Of a DNA stretch of 64,000 nucleotides, positions 51,619 through 59,568 are shown piece after piece. Source of the DNA: an uncultured Collinsella sp. (GTDB lineage Bacteria; Actinomycetota; Coriobacteriia; Coriobacteriales; Coriobacteriaceae); contig UQXA01000009.1 in NCBI GenBank assembly GCA_900544865.1, positions 1 through 64,000 on the forward strand, in the 5' to 3' direction. The notes beneath the pieces are model-generated. The model saw only the letters and a program-made list of their open reading frames with translations, searched no databases and was not told where the DNA came from. A program made the position numbers and the translations under genes. Each line of letters opens with the position of its first letter. Positions within the stretch are counted from its first letter, which is position 1.

Positions 51619-53289
51619 ATGCCTGGTGTTACCCCTGCAGAAGTTTTGTCCAACTTTGGTATTACGCTCGTTGAAGATCCCGCCGAGAATCAGCCCCGTC
51701 TGCTGGTCGATCTACCCGCCGCGGAGCTCGTCGAACACGCTATCCGCCGCGAAGAAGGCCGCATGGCATCCAATGGCGCGCTGGTGATCGAGACAGGGGA
51801 GCGCACTGGCCGTTCGCCCAACGACCGCTTTATCGTTGACACCCCCGATGTCCACGACAAGATTGCCTGGGGCGCGGTCAACCGCCCGCTGTCCGTCGAG
51901 AGCTATGAGGCCATCAAGGCCGGCATCGTCGACTATCTCAACGAGCGCGACGTGTTCGTCACCCGCGGCATGGCAGGCGCCGACCGCAACCACACGCGTC
52001 GCCTGCTCGTTGCCTGCGAGCGTGCCAGCCAGGCACTCTTTATTAAGCAGATGCTCGCCCGCCCGCTTGCCCGCGAAATCGCGCGCACCGGCGAACCCGA
52101 CTTCTGCGTGCTCGCAGCGCCCGGTTACCAGTGCGACCCCGCCATCAAGGGCCTCAACTCCAGCGCCGCCGTAGTCATCAACTTCCAGGAACGCGTGATT
52201 CTGGTCGCCGGCACCGGCTACTCCGGCGAGATTAAAAAGTCGATCTTTAGCGTCATGAACTACCTGCTGCCCGTCGAGGACGACGTGCTGCCCATGCACT
52301 GCTCGGCCAGCATGGACCCCGTCACGCACGAGACCGCCGTGTTCTTTGGCCTGTCCGGCACCGGCAAGACCACGCTTTCGGCCAATCCCACGCGCCTGCT
52401 GATCGGCGACGACGAGCACGGTTGGTCCGACATGGGCATCTTCAACATCGAGGGTGGCTGCTACGCAAAATGCGAGGGTCTGGACGCCTTCCACGAGCCC
52501 GAGATCTTCAACGCCGTCCGTTTTGGCGCCATTTGCGAAAACGTGGTGCTCGACGAGAACCGCAAGCCCAACTACGACGACATCTCGATCACGCACAACA
52601 CGCGCGTGGCCTATCCCGTGGAGCACATTCCTAACGCGTGGACTAAGGGCATGGGCACCACTCCGAGTGTCGTGCTGTTCCTGACTTGCGACGCTTTTGG
52701 CGTGCTGCCGCCCATCTCACGCCTGACGGCCGATGCCGCCATGTACCACTTTGTGACGGGCTTTACGGCTAAGATTCCCGGCACCGAGGTCGGCGTCACC
52801 GAGCCCACGCCCACGTTCTCTTCGCTGTTCGGCGAGCCGTTTATGCCGCTCGACCCCATGGTTTACGCCAAGATGCTCGGCGAGCGCATTGCAGACGGCC
52901 GCACGCGTGTGTACCTGGTCAACACCGGCTGGATCGGCGGCGGCTACGGCGTGGGTCATCGCATCGAGCTGGCCTACACGCGCTCGCTGGTCGCGCGCGC
53001 CCTCGACGGCACCATCGAGGACAGCGAGTTCGTGCACGACGATATCTTTAACGTCGACATTCCCACGACGTGCCACGGTGTGCCCGACGGCATCCTGGTG
53101 CCGCGCCAGTACTGGCAGAGCACCGCGCGCTACGACGAGGCCGCGCACAACCTGGCGGTGATGTTCGAGGAGAACTTCGAGAAGAAGTACTCGCACCTGC
53201 CCGAGTCCGTCAAAGCCGCCGGCCCGCACGTTCAAGTACACGCCGACGCCCGTCATCGCGGCCGCGGGCTGCTGGGACTTCGCCACTAG
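51619..53289 (+). CDS. pckA: Phosphoenolpyruvate carboxykinase (ATP)
   Basis: This 556-residue enzyme interconverts oxaloacetate and phosphoenolpyruvate using ATP. NGALVIETGERTGRSPNDRFIV, FFGLSGTGKTTLSANP (P-loop), LIGDDEHGW (metal Asp), FNIEGGCYAKC and VYLVNTGWIGGGYGVGHRI are the hallmark blocks. The last 18 residues after VKAAGP (HVQVHADARHRGRGLLGLRH, in part basic) extend past the usual family end. The ATG at 51619 has AAAGGAGG. A family 1 palindrome follows and may end transcription. Confidence 0.95.
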   Translation: MPGVTPAEVLSNFGITLVEDPAENQPRLLVDLPAAELVEHAIRREEGRMASNGALVIETGERTGRSPNDRFIVDTPDVHDKIAWGAVNRPLSVESYEAIKAGIVDYLNERDVFVTRGMAGADRNHTRRLLVACERASQALFIKQMLARPLAREIARTGEPDFCVLAAPGYQCDPAIKGLNSSAAVVINFQERVILVAGTGYSGEIKKSIFSVMNYLLPVEDDVLPMHCSASMDPVTHETAVFFGLSGTGKTTLSANPTRLLIGDDEHGWSDMGIFNIEGGCYAKCEGLDAFHEPEIFNAVRFGAICENVVLDENRKPNYDDISITHNTRVAYPVEHIPNAWTKGMGTTPSVVLFLTCDAFGVLPPISRLTADAAMYHFVTGFTAKIPGTEVGVTEPTPTFSSLFGEPFMPLDPMVYAKMLGERIADGRTRVYLVNTGWIGGGYGVGHRIELAYTRSLVARALDGTIEDSEFVHDDIFNVDIPTTCHGVPDGILVPRQYWQSTARYDEAAHNLAVMFEENFEKKYSHLPESVKAAGPHVQVHADARHRGRGLLGLRH

Positions 53290-53307
53290 CTTCGCCGTGA
53301 GTCCATA

Positions 53308-53345
53308 TCCACCACAAAGGGGACAGGCACCTTTGTGGTGGTTTT
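53308..53345. repeat. Family 1 palindrome, copy 2 (inverted)
   Basis: CCACCACAAAGG (53309-53320) and CCTTTGTGGTGG (53330-53341) enclose GGACAGGCA, the reverse of copy 1. It is followed by TTTTG, so it could act as the pckA terminator. Confidence 0.8.
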
Positions 53346-53516
53346 GCTCGCGTGGATGACTCGGGTTACAATACGCCTGACATATCGTCCCCTTCTCCGG
53401 ATGGGGACAGCGCAAGCGTTCTTGTGACGGCACCGTAGGACTTTGAAGGTGGCCGTTGTAAGGGCGCTTTTTGTTTAGGCGCCCTCACTCGGGCGCGCAC
53501 AATGAAGGGAGAGCGT

Positions 53517-54236
53517 ATGAAGAGCTTTATTGCCGAGGATTCATTCTGGGAGCTGTTTCCGCAGGCAGCGGTCGGTGTTGTGGTCGTGGAGGGCATGAAG
53601 CCCACGGCTCAGATTCCTCAAGAGGACGTGGATGCGATTGCGGCGTTGCTCGACCGCGCCAATATCGATGCGGAGCGTCATCTGACCAGCGACACTATCA
53701 GCGAGAACGCACCGGTCAAGGCATGGCGCGAGGCCTATCGTCTGTTCAAGACCAAGAAAGGCGCGCGCTGCTCGATCGAGAACTTGCTCAAACGCGTGCT
53801 CAAAGGCAAGCCGGTGGGCCACATTACGCCCGCGGTGGATATTTACAACACGGTGTCGCTGACCTACGCGCTGCCCGTGGGAGGCGAGGATCTGCATGCG
53901 ATCGAGGGAGACCTTCGCTTGAAGGTGACCGACGGTGGCGATGCGTTCTTGCCGCTTGGCGAGGAGGCGGACGATCCGACGTTGCCCGGCGAGCTCGCCT
54001 ACATCGACGATGCGGGCGCTGTGTGCCGCTGCTGGAACTGGCGCGACGGCGTTCGCACGGCGCTGTCCGATGATTCGGCCGATGCGTTCCTGGCGATTGA
54101 GTGCGTGGAGCCCGAGCGGATGGGGGAATGCCAGGCCGCGATCGATCGCCTCGCTGAGTTGCTCGAGCGTTATCTGGGAGCGACGGTTGTCGTTAAGACG
54201 CTTGTGACTCGCGACAATCCCTGCGTGGAGCTGTAG
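53517..54236 (+). CDS. B3/B4 tRNA-binding domain protein
   Basis: This 239-residue protein resembles the free-standing B3/B4 domain of the phenylalanyl-tRNA synthetase beta chain: PVKAWREAYRLFKTKKGARCSIENLLKRV, then VGHITPAVDIYNTVSLTYALPVGGEDL and FLPLGEEADDPTLPGELAY. Such proteins probably edit mischarged tRNA or act on related substrates. The ATG at 53517 follows AAGGGAGAG. The preceding 150 bases hold short hairpins (AGGGCGC...GCGCCCT near 53460-53483) but no recognised riboswitch. Confidence 0.85.
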   Translation: MKSFIAEDSFWELFPQAAVGVVVVEGMKPTAQIPQEDVDAIAALLDRANIDAERHLTSDTISENAPVKAWREAYRLFKTKKGARCSIENLLKRVLKGKPVGHITPAVDIYNTVSLTYALPVGGEDLHAIEGDLRLKVTDGGDAFLPLGEEADDPTLPGELAYIDDAGAVCRCWNWRDGVRTALSDDSADAFLAIECVEPERMGECQAAIDRLAELLERYLGATVVVKTLVTRDNPCVEL

Positions 54237-54265
54237 CGAAGTCTGCGGATCAAACTCGACGGTCA

Positions 54266-54306
54266 AAACCACCACAATGGTGCCTGTCCCCTTTGTGGTG
54301 GTTTTT
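54266..54306. repeat. Family 1 palindrome, copy 3
   Basis: ACCACCACAATGG and CCCTTTGTGGTGG enclose TGCCTGTC, in the same orientation as copy 1 with one arm change (AATGG). It is followed by five T, so it can act as a terminator. Confidence 0.8.
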
Positions 54307-54409
54307 ATGTTGATGGGTTAACAAATAGGGTGCGCAGGGCTGGCGGCCGATAAGTACGGTTAAGATGTTTACCCGTTAGCATTATGCAAGCGAAAGGCGG
54401 TCGTCTCCC

Positions 54410-54859
54410 ATGCAGCAGAACGACGAGACACGTTTCGAGGACTTTGTCGGACTGATCAGCGGGCTCTACAAGGAGATCCAGCGCATTAAGACATCCGAGG
54501 GCGCAAGGCTGGGCCTCAAGGGCTCCGACGTTATGTGCCTGTACTATCTTGAGCGCAGCAAGGACGGCCTGACTGGCGCCGACCTCGCTCGCATGGCAGG
54601 CGTGACCCGCGCCGCCGTCTCGCGCACGCTCGCGCATCTGGAGGAGGGCGGCTACGTCGAGGTCGATGATTCGGGCGATGCCGCCGTTAAGTATCGTGCT
54701 CCGGTGCGCCTGACCGCTCTGGGCGGCGAGAGCATGAGCGAGGCGGACCGCATCATTCGCGAGGTGCTCGATACCACCGGTAAGGCTATGGGTGTGGAGC
54801 AGCGCGAGCAGATGTATGCGTCGCTGCGCACGATTCTCAACACCCTGCGCGAGCTGTAG
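54410..54859 (+). CDS. MarR family transcriptional regulator
   Basis: This 149-residue winged-helix protein has SDVMCLYYLERSKDGLTGADLARMAGVTRAAVSRTLAHLEEGGYVEV, the MarR helix-turn-helix, followed by a wing with DAAVKYRAPVRLTALG. The C-terminal helix serves dimerisation. Targets are unknown; the DegV gene 119 bases downstream is a candidate. The ATG follows GAAAGG at suitable spacing. Confidence 0.85.
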   Translation: MQQNDETRFEDFVGLISGLYKEIQRIKTSEGARLGLKGSDVMCLYYLERSKDGLTGADLARMAGVTRAAVSRTLAHLEEGGYVEVDDSGDAAVKYRAPVRLTALGGESMSEADRIIREVLDTTGKAMGVEQREQMYASLRTILNTLREL

Positions 54860-54978
54860 GGCCGCCAAGGCTTTTGCTTCCAATTAACAACTGCATAGTC
54901 CTGTTTGAGCGCGTATACCGTGCCGGGGCCTTGCTGTCAAAATTCCCTGCGCGGGACCTGCGCAAGAAAGGATTCGCT

Positions 54979-55833
54979 ATGTCCGTCCGCATTATTACCG
55001 ATTCCGCAAGCGATATGTCGCCGGCCGAGCACCCAGCACTGGCCGTTTTGCCGCTGTCCGTCACCTTTGGCACCGATGTGTACATGGATGGCATCGACAT
55101 CGATCACCAGCGCTTTTACGAGATGCTCGTGGAGCGCGATGAGCTGCCCAAGACCGGCCAGGTCAACCCGTACGCGTTTTCGCAGGCGATTGCCAAGGTT
55201 CGTGAAGCCGGCGATGAGGCTGTGATTATTACCGTGGGCGCTAAGCTATCAGGCACCAATCAGAGTGCCCGTACCGCACTTGCCGAGGCGCCGGGCGGCG
55301 ACGTGTACGTGGTGGATAGCAATAACGTCACTCTGGGCGAGCGTGTCCTGGTCGAGTATGCCCTGCGCCTGGTGGATGAGGGCCGTAGTGCGGCCCAGAT
55401 CGCGGCGGCCGTCGAGGCCGTCCGTGACCGCGTGGTCGTCATCGGCCTGCTCGAGACGCTGGAGTACCTGGTGCGCGGCGGTCGTCTGTCTGCTGCGGCC
55501 GGCGCCGTGGGCACGCTGCTCAACGTAAAGCCTGTGGTGGCTGTCGAGGACGGTCTGATCGTGCAGCTGGGCAAGGCGCGCGGTTCCAAGAACGGCCGCA
55601 ACCTGCTGAACCAAAAGGTCGAAAAGGCGGGCGGCATCGACTTTTCCATGCCGCTGGCGCTCGGCTATACGGGTCTTTCGGATGCGGTGCTCAAGAAGTA
55701 TATCGAAGACAGTGCCGCGTTGTGGGCCGGCCATGCCGAGGGTGAGCTGCCCATCCACACTATCGGCGCCACCATCGGCACCCACGTGGGCCCCGGCGCT
55801 GTAGCCGTAGCCTTCTTCCGCCCCGCCAACTAG
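54979..55833 (+). CDS. DegV family fatty-acid-binding protein (second copy)
   Basis: This 284-residue protein starts VRIITDSASDM, has INPYAFSQ-like VNPYAFSQAI, SGTNQSARTA and GLLETLEYLVRGGRLSAAAG, then a C-terminal TIGATIGTHVGPGAVAVAFF. The match to the FakB/DegV family is closer than in the copy at 1012-1872. It probably binds a fatty acid for phosphorylation by FakA, which is not in the window. The ATG at 54979 follows AGAAAGGA. Confidence 0.9.
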   Translation: MSVRIITDSASDMSPAEHPALAVLPLSVTFGTDVYMDGIDIDHQRFYEMLVERDELPKTGQVNPYAFSQAIAKVREAGDEAVIITVGAKLSGTNQSARTALAEAPGGDVYVVDSNNVTLGERVLVEYALRLVDEGRSAAQIAAAVEAVRDRVVVIGLLETLEYLVRGGRLSAAAGAVGTLLNVKPVVAVEDGLIVQLGKARGSKNGRNLLNQKVEKAGGIDFSMPLALGYTGLSDAVLKKYIEDSAALWAGHAEGELPIHTIGATIGTHVGPGAVAVAFFRPAN

Positions 55834-55844
55834 CTTTCCGGTCA

Positions 55845-55884
55845 AAACCACCACAAAGGGGACAGGTACCTTTGTGGTGGTTTA
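55845..55884. repeat. Family 1 palindrome, copy 4 (inverted)
   Basis: CCACCACAAAGG (55848-55859) and CCTTTGTGGTGG (55869-55880) enclose GGACAGGTA. It lies 15 bases after the degV stop and is followed by TTTATG. Confidence 0.8.
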
Positions 55885-55912
55885 TGCTGGGTTCGGTTGA
55901 AAGGAGCACGCG

Positions 55913-56233
55913 ATGGCGTCTGAGGGCTTTTTTGAACGGGTGTACGAGGTGGTCGAGCAGATCCCCGAGGGGATGGTCGCTACGTATGGTCAGGTGGCGC
56001 TGCTTGCCGGTCGACCACGAAGTGCGCGGTATGTGGGGTATGCCCTGCATAGCAATCCGCGCCCCGGCGAGATTCCCTGTCACCGCGTGGTGTTTGCCGA
56101 CGGGCGCATATGCGAGGGTTTTGCTTTTGGCGGTCCCGATGCTCAACGTGAGCTTTTGCTAGGGGAGGGTGTGGCGTTTAAGGACGACATGCACGTCGAC
56201 CTGGCCGTCTGTCGTTGGCCTGCCGGACTCTAA
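55913..56233 (+). CDS. MGMT-domain (alkyltransferase-like) protein
   Basis: This 106-residue protein equals the DNA-binding domain of O6-alkylguanine transferases: FFERVYEVVEQIPEGMVATYGQVALLAGRP, then ARYVGYALHSNP and IPCHRVVFADG. The PCHRV active-site cysteine is kept, whereas many stand-alone alkyltransferase-like proteins have Trp there, so it could still accept alkyl groups. The N-terminal domain of full Ogt/Ada is absent. The ATG follows AAAGGAG. Confidence 0.85.
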   Translation: MASEGFFERVYEVVEQIPEGMVATYGQVALLAGRPRSARYVGYALHSNPRPGEIPCHRVVFADGRICEGFAFGGPDAQRELLLGEGVAFKDDMHVDLAVCRWPAGL

Positions 56234-56250
56234 CAGCTCTGCCGTGGCCA

Positions 56251-56290
56251 GAACCACCACAAAGGTGCCTGTCCCCTTTGTGGTGGTTTT
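56251..56290. repeat. Family 1 palindrome, copy 5
   Basis: CCACCACAAAGG (56254-56265) and CCTTTGTGGTGG (56275-56286) enclose TGCCTGTCC. TTTTC follows, so termination of the MGMT-type gene is plausible. Confidence 0.8.
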
Positions 56291-56474
56291 CTGTTGCAGG
56301 TTTACCGGGGCTAACTTATGGAGAAGCTATGGCGGCGAATATTGATGCTGCAAAGTAAACCACGGTGAACTATATTGTATTCAGCAACGGAGCAGGCAAT
56401 AGGCGATGAAAAAGCCTGCCCTGTTGAGTTTGATTCGCATTCCTCCCCTCTGTGCGATTCAACGGTGTACTTCG

Positions 56475-56522
56475 GGAACAGGCCCGCTGGCAACTAACTG
56501 CCAGCGGGCCTGTTCCTGTTTG
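56475..56522. terminator. 18-bp perfect hairpin in gene-free gap
   Basis: GGAACAGGCCCGCTGGCA (56475-56492) pairs exactly with 56499-56516 around a 6-base loop, followed by TGTTTG. The gap 56291-56560 has no convincing gene. A hairpin this strong may end a short transcript that starts in the AT-rich stretch around 56360-56380. Confidence 0.55.
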
Positions 56523-56560
56523 TCGGGGGTGCGATGGACGGAGCCGAAGCGGTCCGCTCC

Positions 56561-56588
56561 AAAAAAGGCGGACGCCGTAGCGCCCGCC
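56561..56588 (-). terminator. Terminator of trpS
   Basis: Read on the minus strand, GGCGGGCGC pairs with GCGTCCGCC around TACG, followed by TTTTTT. It lies 36 bases after the trpS stop. Confidence 0.85.
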
Positions 56589-56623
56589 CTAAAGCAATCG
56601 AAAACTCAAGCCAGCAGATCGGT

Positions 56624-57673
56624 CTAGTACACCATGCCCATGGCGTCCTGAACCTCTGCTAGGGTCTGATCGGCGATCTCGTTGGCGCGACGGTTGCCCT
56701 CGTGCAGGACGTCCTTCACATAGTCCAGATCGTTCTCGTAGCGCTGGCGACGCTCGCGGATCGGTGCGAAGTACTCGTTGACGGCCTCGGTCACGTACTT
56801 CTTGAGCTGGCCGGAGCCGCCCATGCCAATCTCCTCGGCAATCTCGACCTCGGAGCGACCGGTGCAGATGGCGGCTGTCGAAAGCAGGCCAGACACGCCG
56901 GGGCGGTTCTCGGGATCGAACGTGATCATGCGCTCGGAGTCGGTCTGGCTCTTCTTGATGCGTTTGGCCGTCTCCTCGGCGGTCATCGAAATATTGATGG
57001 CGTTGCCGTAGCTCTTGCTCATCTTGCGACCGTCAAGGCCGGGCAGCAGCGGGGTCTCGGACAGCAGCGCGTCGACCTCGGGAAATACCTTGCCGTAGCG
57101 GTTGTTAAAGCGGCGGGCGATGGTGCGGGTGAGCTCGATATGCGGCAGCTGGTCGCGACCGACGGGCACCACATTGCCCTTGCAGAACAGGATGTCGCAG
57201 GCCTGGTGCACCGGGTAGGTGAGCAGAAGGCCGGTGAGCTCGTGACCCGAGGCCTCCATCTCAGCCTTGACCGTGGGGTTGCGCGCCAGCTCGGCCTCGG
57301 ACACCAGCGACAGGAACGGCAGCATGAGCTGGTTGGCGGCGGGCACGGCGGAGTGCGCGTAGATCATGGTCTTGTCGGGATCGATACCGCAGGCAAGGTA
57401 GTCCATGACCATGTTGTACACGTTGTCCTGGATGTGCTCGGTCGTGTCGCGGTCAGTGATGACCTGGTAGTCGGCGATGAGCACGTTGGTCTTGGCGCCC
57501 ATGTTCTGCAGCTCAACACGGCCCTTGAGGGTGCCGAAGTAGTGGCCCAGGTGCAGACGGCCGGTGGGGCGGTCGCCGGTGAGCATGGTGAACTTCTCGG
57601 GCGTCTTGGTCAGGCCCTCGCGAATGGCGTTGCTCTTTTGCAGCGCGACTTCGTAGCTGTTCTCGTTTGGCAT
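56624..57673 (-). CDS. trpS: Tryptophan-tRNA ligase
   Basis: This 349-residue class I synthetase charges tRNA-Trp. TGDRPTGRLHLGHYFGTL carries the HIGH-type motif (HLGH), QLPHIELTRTIARRFN is typical, and GRKMSKSYGN is the KMSKS loop. Length fits the family. The ATG at 57673 has AGGAGC upstream; the longer upstream frame (Arg/Pro/His-rich) is not conserved. A leader regulator such as a T-box was not seen. Confidence 0.93.
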   Translation of the reverse strand: MPNENSYEVALQKSNAIREGLTKTPEKFTMLTGDRPTGRLHLGHYFGTLKGRVELQNMGAKTNVLIADYQVITDRDTTEHIQDNVYNMVMDYLACGIDPDKTMIYAHSAVPAANQLMLPFLSLVSEAELARNPTVKAEMEASGHELTGLLLTYPVHQACDILFCKGNVVPVGRDQLPHIELTRTIARRFNNRYGKVFPEVDALLSETPLLPGLDGRKMSKSYGNAINISMTAEETAKRIKKSQTDSERMITFDPENRPGVSGLLSTAAICTGRSEVEIAEEIGMGGSGQLKKYVTEAVNEYFAPIRERRQRYENDLDYVKDVLHEGNRRANEIADQTLAEVQDAMGMVY

Positions 57674-57843
57674 GATTGCTCCTAACGTATGTTCATGGGT
57701 CAAGATGATAACGCGTTTATTGGAGGGGTGGTGCGTAAGTAGGCGAGGGGCGGGAGAGGGACGCGCGTGGTGCGGCATGTGCGATGGGTGCGGCGCGGCC
57801 GTGCTTGGCTAACGGTGCCTTGGCACATCCTCGGCAGCTTGCC

Positions 57844-59043
57844 CTAGAGCTTGTGGTGGCGCTCTTCTTTGCGCTCCTCGGCTGCCTGCTCCTCCTGCTT
57901 AAAGGCGGGGTCGTCGGGGGTGACCAGTTCGTCCTCGTGCGTGCGCTTGTTGTAATGGTGGCGTAGTACGGGTTCAAACAGGTGCAGGTGCTTGGCGAAG
58001 GCCGCCGAGCCAATGGCGAGCACGGTAAAGATGAGCACACGCATGGGCACTTCGACCTGGTTAATCGCGGCGGCGCCGGCCGAAAGCATGATGCACCAGG
58101 CATAGATGAGCAGCACGGCCTGTTTTTGGTTGTAGCCTTCTTGGATCAGGCGGTGGTGGATGTGGCCCTTGTCGGCCTGCCCGATACTAATGTGGGCGCG
58201 CTTGCGGCGCACGATGGCGCTGAACGTGTCGATGATGGGCACGCCGGCAACGATGAGCGGAATGATAAGCGAGGTGAGTGCGGCGGTGCGGCTCACGTTG
58301 AGCAGCGAGATGGAGCCCAGCGCAAAGCCCAGAAGCAGCGACCCCGAGTCGCCCAAGAAGATGCTTGCGGGGTTGAAGTTGTAGCGCAAAAAGGCCAGAC
58401 AGGCGCCAAAGAGCGCAATGGAGAGCGCGGCGGCGTCGATGCGGCCCGAGAGAACGGCCATCGAAAACATGGTGAACGACGCGATGCCGCAGATGCCCGT
58501 GGCCAAGCCGTCGAGGCCGTCGATGAGGTTAATGATGTTAGTGAATGCCACCAGATAGATCACGGTAATGGGGTAGGCGAGCCATCCGAGCATGATCTCG
58601 CCGGGAGCAAACGGGTTGACGATGACGCCGATTTTTAGGCCGCCCATGCAGGCGATAAGCGCGGCGAGGACCTGTCCGGCCAGCTTTTGCTTGGGCGTGA
58701 GCTGGAAGACGTCGTCGATAGCGCCGGTCGCAAAGATGACGGTAAAGGAGAGCGCCAGCATGGGATAGCTAATGTGAAGGCGCGGGTGCGGTACCAGGAC
58801 GGGTGGCCAGCCTAGGTACCAGGTGCCTAGGATTTGCACAATGCAGGCAACGACCAGGCCCAAAAACACCGCCGTTCCGCCCAAACGCGGGATGGGCTTG
58901 GTGTTGATGCGGCGCTTAGAAGGATAGTCGACGGCATCGAGCTTAATTGCCAAGCGCTTGACCAGGGGCACCGCGAGGAAGGTCGTGATAAAAGCCGCCG
59001 CTGCCACGCATAGGTACGGTATGTAGCTCGGGGATGAAGCCAT
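57844..59043 (-). CDS. Undecaprenyl-phosphate GlcNAc-1-phosphate transferase (WecA/TagO-like)
   Basis: This 399-residue membrane enzyme has about 11 hydrophobic segments and the MraY/WecA family blocks: RRINTKPIPRLGG (substrate loop), GAIDDVFQLTPKQKLAGQ (Mg-binding DD), NIINLIDGLDGLATG, FLGDSGSLLLGF and KGHIHHRLIQEG. It starts cell-wall glycopolymer synthesis by moving sugar-phosphate to the lipid carrier. The C-terminus adds a charged cytoplasmic tail. The start is uncertain: ATG 59043 is used, but a TTG at 59061 in frame is possible and neither has a clear RBS. Confidence 0.88.
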   Translation of the reverse strand: MASSPSYIPYLCVAAAAFITTFLAVPLVKRLAIKLDAVDYPSKRRINTKPIPRLGGTAVFLGLVVACIVQILGTWYLGWPPVLVPHPRLHISYPMLALSFTVIFATGAIDDVFQLTPKQKLAGQVLAALIACMGGLKIGVIVNPFAPGEIMLGWLAYPITVIYLVAFTNIINLIDGLDGLATGICGIASFTMFSMAVLSGRIDAAALSIALFGACLAFLRYNFNPASIFLGDSGSLLLGFALGSISLLNVSRTAALTSLIIPLIVAGVPIIDTFSAIVRRKRAHISIGQADKGHIHHRLIQEGYNQKQAVLLIYAWCIMLSAGAAAINQVEVPMRVLIFTVLAIGSAAFAKHLHLFEPVLRHHYNKRTHEDELVTPDDPAFKQEEQAAEERKEERHHKL

Positions 59044-59246
59044 GAATCTAAAAACCGCCAAGCGTCGAAGGAAAAGGTCAGAAGAACGCCATGCGCAAAG
59101 GGCATAGCCGAACCATAATACTCGACCAAGGGGGGTGCATGTAATTGCACGCAGCGATAATCACGCGCTTACCAGATATTGGGATGTTGTCGATGGCTTG
59201 TCGGGATGCCGGCGGGGATCCATATGGACTGTATGGTGATTTTCGG

Positions 59247-59418
59247 CAAAAGAAAACCGCCCCCCACGTTACGAAAATGAACCCACCTAAAACAGGTGGG
59301 TGCCCTCATCGACTGTTCCAGCGTCCTTAACAACGAAGGATACCTGTACTAGGTACGACTGTGTGGGCTCCCTAAATAAACGCGACGGTTCACCCAGTTG
59401 CTCCGCGGGGGGCGGAAT
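59247..59418 (-). ncRNA. 6S-RNA-like structured RNA
   Basis: On the minus strand a TATGAT (59430-59425) precedes an RNA that begins near 59418. Its 5' CCGCCCCCCGCG (59415-59404) pairs with 3' CGTGGGGGGCGG (59268-59257), which is followed by TTTTCTTTT. Inside are a long rod with a GCCC/GGGC upper stem and a 3'-side hairpin CACCCACCTG...AGGTGGGTTC that can alternatively pair with GTGAACC on the 5' side. About 172 bases, a closing stem, a central bubble and that hairpin all suit 6S RNA, the RNA polymerase regulator. SRP, tmRNA and RNase P motifs are absent. The assignment is structural, not by alignment. Confidence 0.5.
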
Positions 59419-59568
59419 ACCTACATCATAAAGCGGCACTTTATCGATTCCAGTCTTGACATTACAAAAATCGTGTCGGACGATTACGGCGCCTTAGGGA
59501 CGGAGCCGTCTACGCGGTCTGGCCCTTTACGTTTGAGCTGCTGAATCGTTGTTTTGGAGCATGTTTTT

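Noticed and set aside
53345..53516. T-box or riboswitch leader before the B3/B4 gene
   Set aside because: Short hairpins are present but no conserved T-box or other riboswitch core could be found.
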